From Bugula neritina (Eukaryota > Bryozoa > Gymnolaemata > Cheilostomatida > Bugulidae): a stretch of 64,000 nt of DNA. Below, in pieces: positions 1 to 10,500 of this stretch (within the stretch, counting starts at the first letter, position 1; each line of letters opens with the position of its first letter). The notes beneath the pieces were generated by a model. That model saw only the letters and a program-made list of their open reading frames with translations, had not been told where the DNA came from and did no database searches. The position numbers and the translations under genes were made by a program. The stretch covers positions 1,035,001 through 1,099,000 of the forward strand of contig OZ037770.1 of the NCBI GenBank assembly GCA_964035545.1, read 5' to 3'.

Positions 1-56
1 TTCAAAGGCTAAGAGATAAATATACAGAGGACTAAGACTATGTAGGTGTCACTTAC

Positions 57-145
57 CTCTTGAGAGACGACAGAATCCTTCTTGTAATCCGGGTGATTTG
101 CTACGAAGTTCCGGATATACCTGCAGTTTACAATTTAGACTGTAA

Positions 146-201
<56 letters not shown>

Positions 202-3200
202 CCCAGCTTACCTAGCTGAAGTCTATATATAATATCCCAGCTTACCTAGCTGTAGTCTATATATAATATCCCAGCTTACCTAGCTGTAGTCTATATATAA
301 TATCCCAGCTTACCTAGCTGTAGTCGGCAGTTTCCCAGAAGCCCGTTTACTTATAAGGTCAAGGTAGCGACTGACAGTACATCTAGTATCCACGTCTATT
401 TCTATGTTGTCCATGTAGTCCAGTATAAAGGGTATGAGTCCAGTAAACTTGTCAGCGTGTCCATTTATTATCTCATCTATACTCAGTTCCTGTCATGTGA
501 TACACACAACTGATTGAGTGACTCAAACTCACAATCAGTGAATATTCAAAGTGACACATCACCAGCTCAGTGAACAATTTAAGAGCTTTATAACCGGATG
601 CAAAATGTTAATTTGATAATCATAAATTTCTCATAATGAATAGGTTGATTAGCACTGCACTTCAAGTAAATCGCATAATGAGAATGAATGCTCATATAGA
701 TGAATTTATGTTTGCATGAACTTATGGTTGCGTTTTCATTCAATGCAATTGTTTCCAAACATCTAATGAAAGTCCATTCTCATAATTCGAAGCTTGGAAA
801 CGCAGCGATAGTAGAAAACTCAATAAACTCCATTTTAAATCTAACAAATACATTCAAACCTAACTACAATGATGATTCTAATTGAAAGGTTTTAATTCAA
901 TAAAGAAGACAACTTCTAGTTTCCAGGAAGACTGAGTCACCTGCAAGTAAGACTCAGAGCAAGGCTTCTGGTCAGAAGTAGAAGTTAGGGTGGTTTTTGA
1001 CGCGTCCCCGCTATTTATTGTGCTTGAAGAGCACTGACTCTTTTTAATACAAGCACTAGCATCGGGAGTGGAGCAGCTGATGGATACACTCTTACGGAAA
1101 TAAAATCTACAAGTGTAAGGGAGATAATTTACAAAACCACATAATATGATGGCTATGAGACATTGGAGGGGAAGCAGGAAATGACGGTCGAGAAAAGGGG
1201 TTTATAAAAGTTCTGCAAAGCAGCAGTTGTACTCATTTGAAACATAGATCATGGATTTGTATATCGATGCAAATGTTTAGATTCTTGCGATGTTTAACTT
1301 CTGTAACCAAGCTATAGCAAGAAGACAATTTCCCACCTCTCCGTAACCACAGCGTCTCTCTTCAGAGCTTTCTTTATATTCTCATCCACCTTTGATATGG
1401 GAATGAGCATGTTGAGATTGTAGGAGAGGATAACTCTAGTCAGCATCACCACAAACACAGTGAAGGCAGCATTTTCAAAGTCTGTCAGCTGACATTCGGT
1501 TGGTCTGAATTCCACTCGCCATCCGATCTGACTGTTGGCTGGTGGAGGTTTGAACCTGAGAAGGAGTTGTTAGAGTGAGTCAGTATGACTCAATGTGATT
1601 ATTACTATGATTCATACTGATTACTAGTATGAGTCACAGTACATGACTAAGAAAGAGCATGAGTCACTAAGATTTACATTAAAAGTCTTAGTTATATGAT
1701 TCACTAGAACTCAATGTGATTATTAGAATGACTTACAGTAATTGCCATCATGACTAATAGTACATGATTTTGAAAAAATATGAGGCCCTGAGACTTACAG
1801 TACAGCATTAGTCATAAGTATGAGTGAGTATGACTATAAATGATGTACACAACAAAATCTCCTCGATCTGTAATCAATATGACTCAAAGTTGATTATAGA
1901 ATGACTCACACTGATTGAGTTGCTGATTAGTAGTTGTTAGCATGACTCACACCGACTAATAGCATGATTCACAGTACTTGACTAGGAGCTACAATATAGT
2001 CGAATTCACAGCTTCATAATAATTCATTTAAGATTAAAAGTGGTTAGTATGAGTGAGTATGATTTATACTGACAAATAATATGAGGAGGTGATTAGTGAC
2101 ACTACTTGTATGTTTCACCCACACTCAGTGAGTCACACAGCAGACGTGAGTGAGTCATAACTATATGATCAGCAAGTATAACTTCTAGTAACTAACAATT
2201 TAACATGCGAGTATAACTGTGAGTGAGTGAGTCATAATTACCTCATAGTCTGCCAGTTAGTTGACTGAATATTCTCAAAATGATCCGTGTCAACCTCATC
2301 ATCACTCGTGAGTTTCTCTTTAAACAGAGAAATTGGATCTCGTATGAAGAGATGGGCAAAGTGCTTGGCTAGAAGATCGTCTACACCTCCTTTAATATTC
2401 AAGAGAAATCATTAGAAATAATCCAAGGAACTCAACTAAAACTTAGTAGTTAATACTTCTAGTTTAGGACCAAACAGTCGACGGCGTATTGCTGTTAACA
2501 ATTTTGCAAATGAAAAAAATTGTATATTTACTTTTAGTTATAAATGTTCAATTCAATCTAGAGTGATCAGAAAAAAAAATATAGAAAAGCAAATAAAATT
2601 TCCAACCATAAAAGAGAGTGTTCAACAGCACAAGAGAAAGTGAACACACCGTCACGTAATCGCTGGAATATCTCCTGGTCGTACACCAGAGGGATATCAT
2701 TATATTTACTCCCTTCAGTGGACAAGTAACTGTCTATTGAGTCGTATCGAGACTTATTTATCATAAATCTGTCAGTTTTAAGAGGCACCTCCCCCTTTTC
2801 TTCTGCGGTCCTGTCATCTACTGACGCTGAAATCACACTCCACCTGTAACGGAGTGAAAATATCTTTGATTTGAATCTGAATTTTATAACAACCTAAAAG
2901 TACATGTAGAACAATAATATATATATATCTTTCCAAGTATTACATATATTTAAGCTCATGATAACTCACGCAGGTTCATAATCACTATCCCTGTGAAAAA
3001 ACCCCTGGTGGAAGGGGTTTTCATTAAATCGCGCTAAGGACTTATTCAGATGGGGCACAGGAGCAATTACAACTGAATGCTCTTCATAACATCACCAATG
3101 ACCTTTGTCCAAGCTCGAACCCATGACTCCGTGCTTACTAGACAAACGCTCTAACCCTTAGACCAATGCTGCTCCCCTTTTTAGCTCATAATAATATGCA

Positions 3201-6200
3201 CTAAAGTAAAAAAATGACTTAGACATGTCAGTTGACTTATGTCACATATGAGTAATACACTATGACACATGACACAGGTGAGTAATACACTATGATACAT
3301 GCCACAGGTGAGTAATACACTATGACACATGATACAGGTGAGTAATACACTATGACACATGTCAGCAATGTAGTAAATATCACACTGCAGGAAGCACCTG
3401 ACACTCACCTGTGGTCAATGTCAGCAAGGTACCCTCTATATATAGGAGAAGCCGCACTAAGTGCCATTAGGATAGGAGTAAGAGGTGTCAGCTGGTCATA
3501 CAGGTGTCTTGCCTCTAGTAAATTACTTGCCTGAAACGTCACCTGAAGGCAGCTCATGCCCAACCCAAACCCTACTGTGTCCATGTAGATGTGATTGGGT
3601 CTATAATAGCCAATCAAATAACACATTTTGTTTGTACTTATAAGATATGATAGTTTTCCTACATTTTAACGCTGAGCAAGCCCGGACAAACGGCGAGTAA
3701 TGATGTAATGAGTAGTAGTGCAACAACTTAAAGGGCTAACTAAAATGATTAGTATGGATAGATATTAATGTTGACATCAATTTCAACCAACATTCACATA
3801 CAGAGGCTAAAACAGTCCATTTTAATTTCCTAACAATTTTCATTTACAGCAGGCACTATTCACTAGAATAGATTTTCCTGACTTCTTGGCAATGACACTC
3901 AATAAGTTCCTGCCAATGGCTATCACAAAACTGCAGAGTGTACTATACTTGTCAATCTGACAGAGAACTCTCGCAAGTTCAAAAAGGTCACACACACTTA
4001 CTTGGCATCAGCACTGCCCTCTGTTGGGAGATCCTCTATCCACGGCTGAGGGGTGTTTACATCCACAAATATCGGCACATTAATATCCACTTTCTTTCCT
4101 CTTCTCTCCCTGATGTTCCGAGTCAAATTCTTGAATCTTGGATGAGTATTGTTGACAGCTTCATCGGGCCAGAACAGCGACCTGTGAAAATGACCCACAA
4201 AATTACATAAAAGTACAGTCTTTGAAACTACTTTTTCAAATTTCTTTATTATAGTTGATCAAGTTCATTGTGACACATGTCACAGGTGATTAATACACTA
4301 TGACACATGTCACAGTAATACACTATGACACATGTCACAGGTGAGTAATACACTATGACACTGATGACAGGTGAGCAATCTATTGGTAGTTAGGATAAAT
4401 ATTTTTAGACCGATGTAAACCTACCTTGACATGCTCGATGTGGGTAAAGGAGATCTCTCAGGGTGAGTAAAAGACGGACAACCAAGTCTTGGGAACGAAG
4501 TAATAGACAACACAGTCTCATCAGAATGTTCCAGAAGAGAGTGAATGTGGTTCCTGCGTTTCTTCATATTATCTTCTACAGTATTGAAATGTGAGCTCAG
4601 GGCACCTGTTGAAATAGAGTAACATGTGATTGTTGTGGTTCTACAGCTGAAACGATATAAAGCCCAGGCTCATACATTTCTAGGGGACTTACATTTCACT
4701 ATCCAATGTATCCACTATGAAAGTTGAGACCAGTTTTAATACAAAATGCATCACCACTAGCATGCAGTTTTACAAAAATCTATACATACCAAAGGGCGTT
4801 CCAGGAATGCCCTCAATCATGTAACTAGCGTACTCATGGGCCCAGCTTACATCCTCACACCCCTAAAATATATACAAATTTCTTTTTTTAAGGAAAAATC
4901 AAAACTAGAATAACTATCTTGAACTTTCACGATAACTATGGCAACTGTAGTATACTAGTGTCCAAGCAAGAATAAGTTGTAAATATTATAAATTACAGAA
5001 ACTAATTTTTCTCCCACCAAAGTCAATTTGAACGAAAAATATGAAGTAATGAATTCTTCAACTCCACCCATTGCTGTGATTTTAGTAAAACTAAAAGGGG
5101 TTAAAAAGGGTCAAAAGTGATGTACCAGGAAAAAGTCTAAAAACTGAAAAAGAAACCTAGAAACTTATCTATTTATGTAAGTTGAACTTTTATGCATAGA
5201 AAATTGTAGCCACAAAGACTTTTTTCAAAAGATTTGAGCAGCAAAGAAATTATTTAAATAAACTGTTAAATTCATATAAACAGATGTAATATCCAATTGA
5301 AACATAAAAAAATCAATTTGAGTCTACAACTGCATCATTATGCACACTGACTAAAAACAAGGGAGGTCTAACCTCTCCCTTCTTTGCCAGTTCTGCTAAC
5401 TTCTCTAAGTAGTACTGAGCTTTCAAACACACTCGGGCCGTACGGTTAGCATCATCAAACTTTACAAAAGTGTACTCTATTTCATCTCCGAAGTAAAGAC
5501 AGTCATCGGTGCGGTCTGGAAGAGTTTAGTGTAAAACATATTTCACCATTTGTACAATATTTTCAAAAATACTCTTCAACTTTGATTTGGTATTTAGAAG
5601 TTTAAATAAAGAAGAAATAACTTGTGGCACAAAGATTTCATCGTATTAGATACTTCAATATTTGTATCTCTACTTCATCACCGAAGTAGAGACAGTCGTT
5701 AGTGTGGTTTAAAGAATAGTGTAGGGGGCTTACTTCATTGCAATACATAGTTCACCACATGTTCACCACATGTACAGCACAATGTAACCATGTTCCTTTA
5801 GCATAATGTTGACCAACTTAAAAGCTTTTGGTGCAAATGAATATTTACAAAGGCTTCTGCAACTTTGATTTTGATGTCTATATTCACTAGATCCCCGTGA
5901 TTCAAATTATGCAAATGGAGTTTTCATTTGACGCATGGGAACAGTGTATCCGAATGAAATCTCAACCATAAGTTAATGCAACTGCAAAAGCATTCTGATG
6001 AGCATCCCGTAAGAAAACATAGTGTTAGAAGTTTAAATAAAAAGAACTAATTTGCAGTACACAATCAATACTGTTGTGTTGAGTTCACCCAGCAATTCCC
6101 ATGGTGTAATGGTTAGCACGGCTGCTTGCAAGCCGGAGGTCTCACGTTTAAATTCCAGTAGGGGCAATTATTTTTCACAAGCTATTTTGGTCTCTAGCGA

Positions 6201-6600
6201 AGTGTAGTAGTACTCCAAGCCGGGGTTGAGAGGCCAGGAGAGCCTAATGACTGAAGGAGTAGTAGAGAAGCCAGTGGAGTTCTTGCGAACTGGGTGGGAT
6301 GTAGTGTTGAGTTTACCCATTAGTCCCCGTGGTGTAATGGTTAGCACGCCTGCTCGTAAGGTGTCAGGTTCGAATCTCAGTAGAGGCTATTATTTTTCAC
6401 AAATACAATGTGTGAGCATTAGTTAAATCAAAATTATATTATAAACCATGGAAAATTATAATTATAATTACATAAATATTTTGACCTTTATTTCTGTGAT
6501 AGAGGTGAATAAACTGTTCTATCCCATGATGTCTAACATGACTGGCATAATACTTGGTCTTCTCCCAGGAAAGAGAGGTGCCCACTGACAGCAGCCCCAT
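57..6600 (-). CDS. GCLC: Glutamate-cysteine ligase catalytic subunit, copy 1 (3' end cut by window)
   Basis: Catalyses the ATP-dependent joining of glutamate and cysteine, the first and rate-limiting step of glutathione synthesis in the cytosol. Exons read on the minus strand: 6600-6486, 5515-5373, 4862-4790, 4605-4425, 4181-4002, 3600-3409, 2843-2650, 2386-2242, 1555-1337, 1106-941, 489-314, 120-57. All have GT-AG borders and matching phases, giving 616 codons; the last exon (about 48 codons in the sister copies) lies beyond base 1. Family motifs seen: [12 protein letters not shown] in exon 7 and [18 protein letters not shown] in exon 9. The start is the ATG at 6600, matching the conserved MGLLS.G..LSWE N-terminus. 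No stop or frameshift was seen. It is tandem to copy 2 on the same strand, with an LTR element starting about 620 bp upstream. Introns carry SINEs absent from the other copies and a relic of exon 2. Family assignment is secure. Confidence 0.93.
121..313. repeat. Intron 11 minisatellite of 5' splice-site sequence plus (TA)n, GCLC copy 1
   Basis: A (TA)n tract (about 147-196) is followed by roughly 34-bp units. In gene (minus) orientation each unit holds CTACAGCTAGGTAAGCTGGG, which is the last bases of exon 11 plus its 5' splice site. About four units occur, the rightmost being the real exon-intron junction at 314/313. The same array is found in copies 2 and 3. Confidence 0.85.
1556..2241. repeat. 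Degenerate intron 8 repeat rich in TGA(C/G)TCA, GCLC copy 1
   Basis: This intron is made of imprecise repeats of the type 'tatgactcaNNNtgattactagtatgagtcac'. By eye it contains about ten exact TGACTCA or TGAGTCA heptamers, the AP-1/CNC-bZIP core. The matching introns of copies 2 and 3 have the same texture. Whether any site binds protein cannot be told from sequence. Confidence 0.7.
2965..3180 (-). mobile_element. tRNA-derived SINE, family B
   Basis: In minus orientation a tRNA-like head starts near 3180 with A box TGGTCTAAGGGTTAG and B box GGTTCGAGCTT. A body follows that ends in an inverted repeat (ACCCCTTCCACCAGGGGT). Related copies lie at 37985-38195 and 44535-44745, with a decayed one near 40455-40570. 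It sits in intron 6 of GCLC copy 1 and is missing from that intron in copies 2 and 3, so it arrived after the gene duplications. Confidence 0.75.
3238..3362. repeat. Intron 6 30-bp minisatellite, GCLC copy 1
   Basis: About four 30-bp units of the type CACAGGTGAGTAATACACTA on the plus strand. In the minus-strand gene these are antisense copies of its own exon 6 5' splice site (CACAGGTGAGT). The neighbouring intron 4 (about 4265-4380) has a shorter run of the same unit. Confidence 0.85.
4265..4380. repeat. Intron 4 30-bp minisatellite, GCLC copy 1
   Basis: Three to four degenerate units of the same CACAGGTGAGTAATACACTA repeat as in intron 6, here between exons 4 and 5. Copies 2 (20160-20255) and 3 (30550-31070) have it in the same intron, with far more units in copy 3. 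Confidence 0.8.
5666..5712 (-). pseudogene. Relic duplicate of GCLC exon 2 inside intron 1 of copy 1
   Basis: On the minus strand this piece reads like the first 15 or so codons of exon 2 ([13 protein letters not shown]) and then diverges where exon 2 would continue. The true exon 2 lies at 5515-5373. The following bases resemble the intron next to exon 2, so a short local tandem duplication that then decayed is the likely origin. Confidence 0.7.
6090..6400 (+). mobile_element. tRNA-derived SINE family A, head-body-head array
   Basis: Two tRNA-like heads (about 6095-6168 and 6323-6390), each with A box TGGTGTAATGGTTAGCAC and a B-box region (GGTTCGAATCT in the second), flank a body containing GAGAGGCCAGGAGAGCCTAA. 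The order head-body-head, with the short linker GTGTTGAGTTTACCC before each head, looks like a tandem SINE. The heads resemble tRNA-Gln but their acceptor arms do not pair, so these are not working tRNA genes. It lies in intron 1 of GCLC copy 1. Other copies are at 49405-49590 and 56088-56330. Confidence 0.75.
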
Positions 6601-7219
6601 CTCAGGCAATAATTGTTGCTTCTATAGGCTACTGTAAGCGTACTACTGCAAATGAAATGTTGAAGGAATAGTCAAATACAAGGAGTGGTTTTGTTAGCAT
6701 TTAGACTAGTATAGTGACTAGAATCTTTCTAAGGGGGATGGTGATGGTACAAGCATGCTTTGAGCTAAGTACTACTCTATTAATATGCTTACACAGTGGG
6801 CGTAGCAATAGCATATTCATATTCATATTGACATCGTGATATTGACATTGATAGTCACATTGAATTTCAATTTGCTATATCAATATTTCAATGTCAATTT
6901 GCATAGTGACTGTGAGTGTGACACCGACAGACTGAGAGTGAGACTAACAGTAACAGTCATCTGTCACGAGTCAACAAAAATATAAAACGTCACATTATGA
7001 TTTATTTAAATGATTAAGTTAGTAGAAGCCCATTTTTATTTTTACACGTATTTCAGCTACTCATAGTCACACTGACACTGATGTTTACAAGTTTTAGCCA
7101 CTACAAATTCTACTACACATATTCATTTTAGTACTGCATACAAAATGAAAATGATCACAATCAAGGCAGTAATCCAGAAGCCTCTATAAAGCAGGATTAA
7201 GTTTCTGTTCAGTCAATAC
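6601..7219. other. 5' flank of GCLC copy 1
   Basis: No reading frame is supported here. The first 200 bp or so resemble the 5' flanks of copies 2 and 3 (shared words such as TTCTATAGGCTA and ACTGCAAATG), so a proximal promoter conserved through the duplications is likely. Beyond that the sequence is low-complexity TGACATTGA-like repeats up to the LTR element. Confidence 0.5.
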
Positions 7220-7488
7220 TGTAGTAAGGACGTAATGCGCGCGTCCCCCGTATTCCTTCAGCCTATCCAAGTGCGTCACGTGATAGGCCTCAGAGTAGTA
7301 GTTTTGCAGTAGAGAGAGCGTGCTAACTAAGCGAAGATGTAATCTCTAGTCGGTGTACGTGCTGTATCTTTTATATAATTAGTAGTAAATAAACTTGGAA
7401 GCTTTTACCTAAATACTTTATTGCTGTAGATAAATAGACATAATTACAAGCTAGGAACCCACGCATAGTAGTTACACAAATTACTACA
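7220..7488 (+). repeat. 5' LTR
   Basis: 269 bp with TG...CA ends, a TATA-like stretch (TTTTATATAATT near 7369) and an AATAAA polyadenylation-like signal shortly after (near 7388). Its match at 14521 shows no difference by eye. Confidence 0.95.
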
Positions 7489-7489
7489 G

Positions 7490-7507
7490 TGGTGGCAGCG
7501 GTGGGAT
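7490..7507 (+). promoter_or_regulatory. Primer binding site (tRNA-Leu)
   Basis: TGGTGGCAGCGGTGGGAT starts two bases after the LTR. It is the complement of a 3' end reading ATCCCACCGCTGCCA plus CCA, as found in animal tRNA-Leu, so that tRNA is the probable primer for minus-strand DNA. Confidence 0.85.
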
Positions 7508-7549
7508 TTCTAGCTACTGTATGAGAACAATGAGAAGTATTAGAACATC

Positions 7550-10500
7550 ATGGACGAGGGAGTAACTTCAATGGAAGGAGGTGAGCAGAACATTATTATA
7601 GGCCCTCTCGGAGCTGGAGAGGAGGTATATAGGAACATGTTGGAGGTTCCCGTGTTCACAGGCTGCGAGGATATTGAACAATTCGTTCAAGAATTCCGTG
7701 AAACTGCCGCCATTGCAAGATGGCCGCCAAGAGTAACTCTTACAAAACTGCGGATGGCACTGACGGGAGAAGCCAAGCCGTACGGGTGGAAGCCTAGCAT
7801 AAACGGGATCATTGCTACACTACGGGCCCGTTTTGGCATGCCCGTTGCCGTCGCCAAGTCCAGACTGCGAGGATTACTCCGCAAGACATGTACACCGCTT
7901 TCTGACCACGCCACTCTGGTGCAGAGACTGGCACGGACCGCGTATAGCGATCTGCCAGAAACACACAGACGGCACTACACATTCGAAGCCTTTGTACAGT
8001 CTCTCAATTCTTTGGACTTCCACCACCAGTTACAAGCCAAGGGAGTGACCACAATTGAGGCTGCAATCCAAGAGAACAAGGCCTACGCTGGAGCCGAACG
8101 ACTCTATAAGACGGAAGAGGCCGTGCCCCAGCCCTCTAGGGAACCAGACTATCCGGTCCGCATAGCTGCCGCGACCACTAAAACCCCCATAGAGACGGAG
8201 ATAAGCCGCTTGATGACTAGACTGGGACAATTGGTGGCGACGATAACATACGACCACTCAAGGAAGAGCAAGAGGACGGCAGCAAAACCCCCCAGACCCA
8301 TGATGCGACGCTGGGAAAGCGGCAATCAGGGGCACCGCCACCTGAGCGGCCCACGATTCAAACGGCAGCAGAAACCACAACCTCCCCGGAGACCCCCAGA
8401 GCTCCGCGGACACACACAGAGAGAAAAACGGGGTGGGTGTCGCCAAGAGCCCGTACGGGCCCAGCGACACACCCCCCGTCAATGGCAAACACCTCGCCGT
8501 ACCAGCCAACCAGGTCGACCACGAGACCCCTTCTCTCTGCCTCTCACCAACCGCTTCAGTCCGTTACCAGTAATGGAACAGACCAGCGAGGCCCCTCAGG
8601 GCATCGGGGAGGATCAGAACACCTCCCCGCAAGGAAACTCTCACCGGCCCCGCAAACCGCGGAACAAACGGGCACAGCCCCGTTCGGCCGAGACCGAGCA
8701 CGCTGGGGGAATACGGGTACAACCTCACGGAGGCAGCTACTTCTTGCCAGGGAAGGTGGCCGGTAAAGCTGTCACCTTCCTGTTAGACTCCAGGTGTACC
8801 ACTAATATCCTCAGCCGTCGGGTCTTCAACACCCTCCCTCTCAAGGAGAGGGGAGCCTTAGCTCCCTATACCGGGGAACCGGGCACCCTAGCTGACGGGT
8901 CACGGATTCCTTTCTACGGTATCATAGAATTGGCTGGGCGCGTCCGCGACCAAGCCATTCAGGAAACCTTCGTCATCAGCCCACTGGAGGAAGATGCCAT
9001 ACTAGGGATGCCGTTCTTGAAGAGACACGGGTGCCATATTGACTTTAGCAAGTCAGCCATGCTAATGGGCGGCAAAGAGCTCACCTGTGTCGACAAGTTC
9101 GGTCGTCCTCTAGCGGGAGGTGTGCAGGTAGTACGCAACTGTACTATACCCGGCCGCTCCCGGGCTACCGTTCACTGCAGAGTGAACAATAGCCAACTCT
9201 CGGGGCTAGGGGTTGTCGAAGGTGCGCACTCTAGAATCCAACTCGCCAGCAGTCTTAACCAGCTGACTGATCGAGGAGAGATCTTGGTGCAGTGTGTCAA
9301 CCCCTTCTCCGAAACGGTACAATTACCGTCAGGATCCATGCTGGGTCGATTCCACTCCATCCAGGAGGAGGATGTAGGGCCGTCGCTGGGAGCTGCGACG
9401 GAAGGTCCCCAACAGAGCCCGTCAGTTAGGCGGGGGACCGTCCCATCACACGTCAAAGAGCTATACCAGGCAGCGTGTAACGGCTGCACGGGCAACGTGG
9501 AACGCCAGACTATGGCTCAGTTGCTACGTGATTATAGCGACGTGTTCAGCAGTGGGGACCATGACGTCGGCCTGACCACGGCCGTCCGTCATGAGATACC
9601 GCTGGCTGCAGGGACTACCCCTATTCGGCAGCCCACCAGGAGGCTGGGACCCGAGAAGGAAAAGGAGGTAAGCCAACAAGTCCGGGATCTTTTGGACCGC
9701 GGCCTCATCGAGCCAGCACATAGTGCGTGGAGTTCACCGGTCGTTCTGGTCCGAAAGAAAGACGGCAGTTGGCGGTTCTGTGTGGATTATCGCAAGCTCA
9801 ATAGCGTGACCATACAGGACGCCTACCCCTTACCCAGGATCGACGAATCTCTGGACGCCTTAGCCGGCAGCAAGTACTTCAGTACGCTAGACTTGTTGAG
9901 CGGCTATTGGCAGGTCCCCCTCAGCCCAGACGCCCAGGAGAAGGCGGCGTTCATCACGCGGGACGGCTTATGGAAGTGGAAAGTCCTCCCCTTCGGACTG
10001 ACTTCCGCCCCCGCCACGTTCCAGCGGCTCATGGAACAGGTCCTCAGTGGACTCCACTGGAAGACACTGCTAGTATACCTCGACGACGTCATCGTGATCT
10101 CCCCAGACTTTCAGACGCACGTCAGCCGTCTGCGGGAGGTCTTCGATCGACTCCGAGGCGCCAATCTGAAGCTCAAACCCTCCAAGTGCGCTCTCTTGCA
10201 GCCAGAGGTGAAGTACCTGGGGCACATCGTCGGCCGCCACGGCGTGGCGACGGATCCTGAAAAGGTACGAGCTATAGAAGATTGGGTAACCCCCCAGGAT
10301 TTGACCGGGCTGCGGGCTTTCCTGGGGCTGGTAGGGTATTACAGGCAATACATACCAGACTTTGCGGGGGTAGCGCAGCCGTTAAACCGGCTCACCGCAA
10401 AGGGGGTGACCTGGCAGTGGACTCCCGTCGAACAGAGAGCGTTCGACTGCCTCAAAGGCCGCCTGCTGGAGGCCCCTATCCTGGCCTATCCAGACCCTGC

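Noticed and set aside
6095-6390. Functional tRNA genes at 6095, 6325 and 56090
   Set aside because: A and B boxes are present but acceptor arms do not pair and anticodon arms are irregular; they repeat with a common body, so they are SINE heads.
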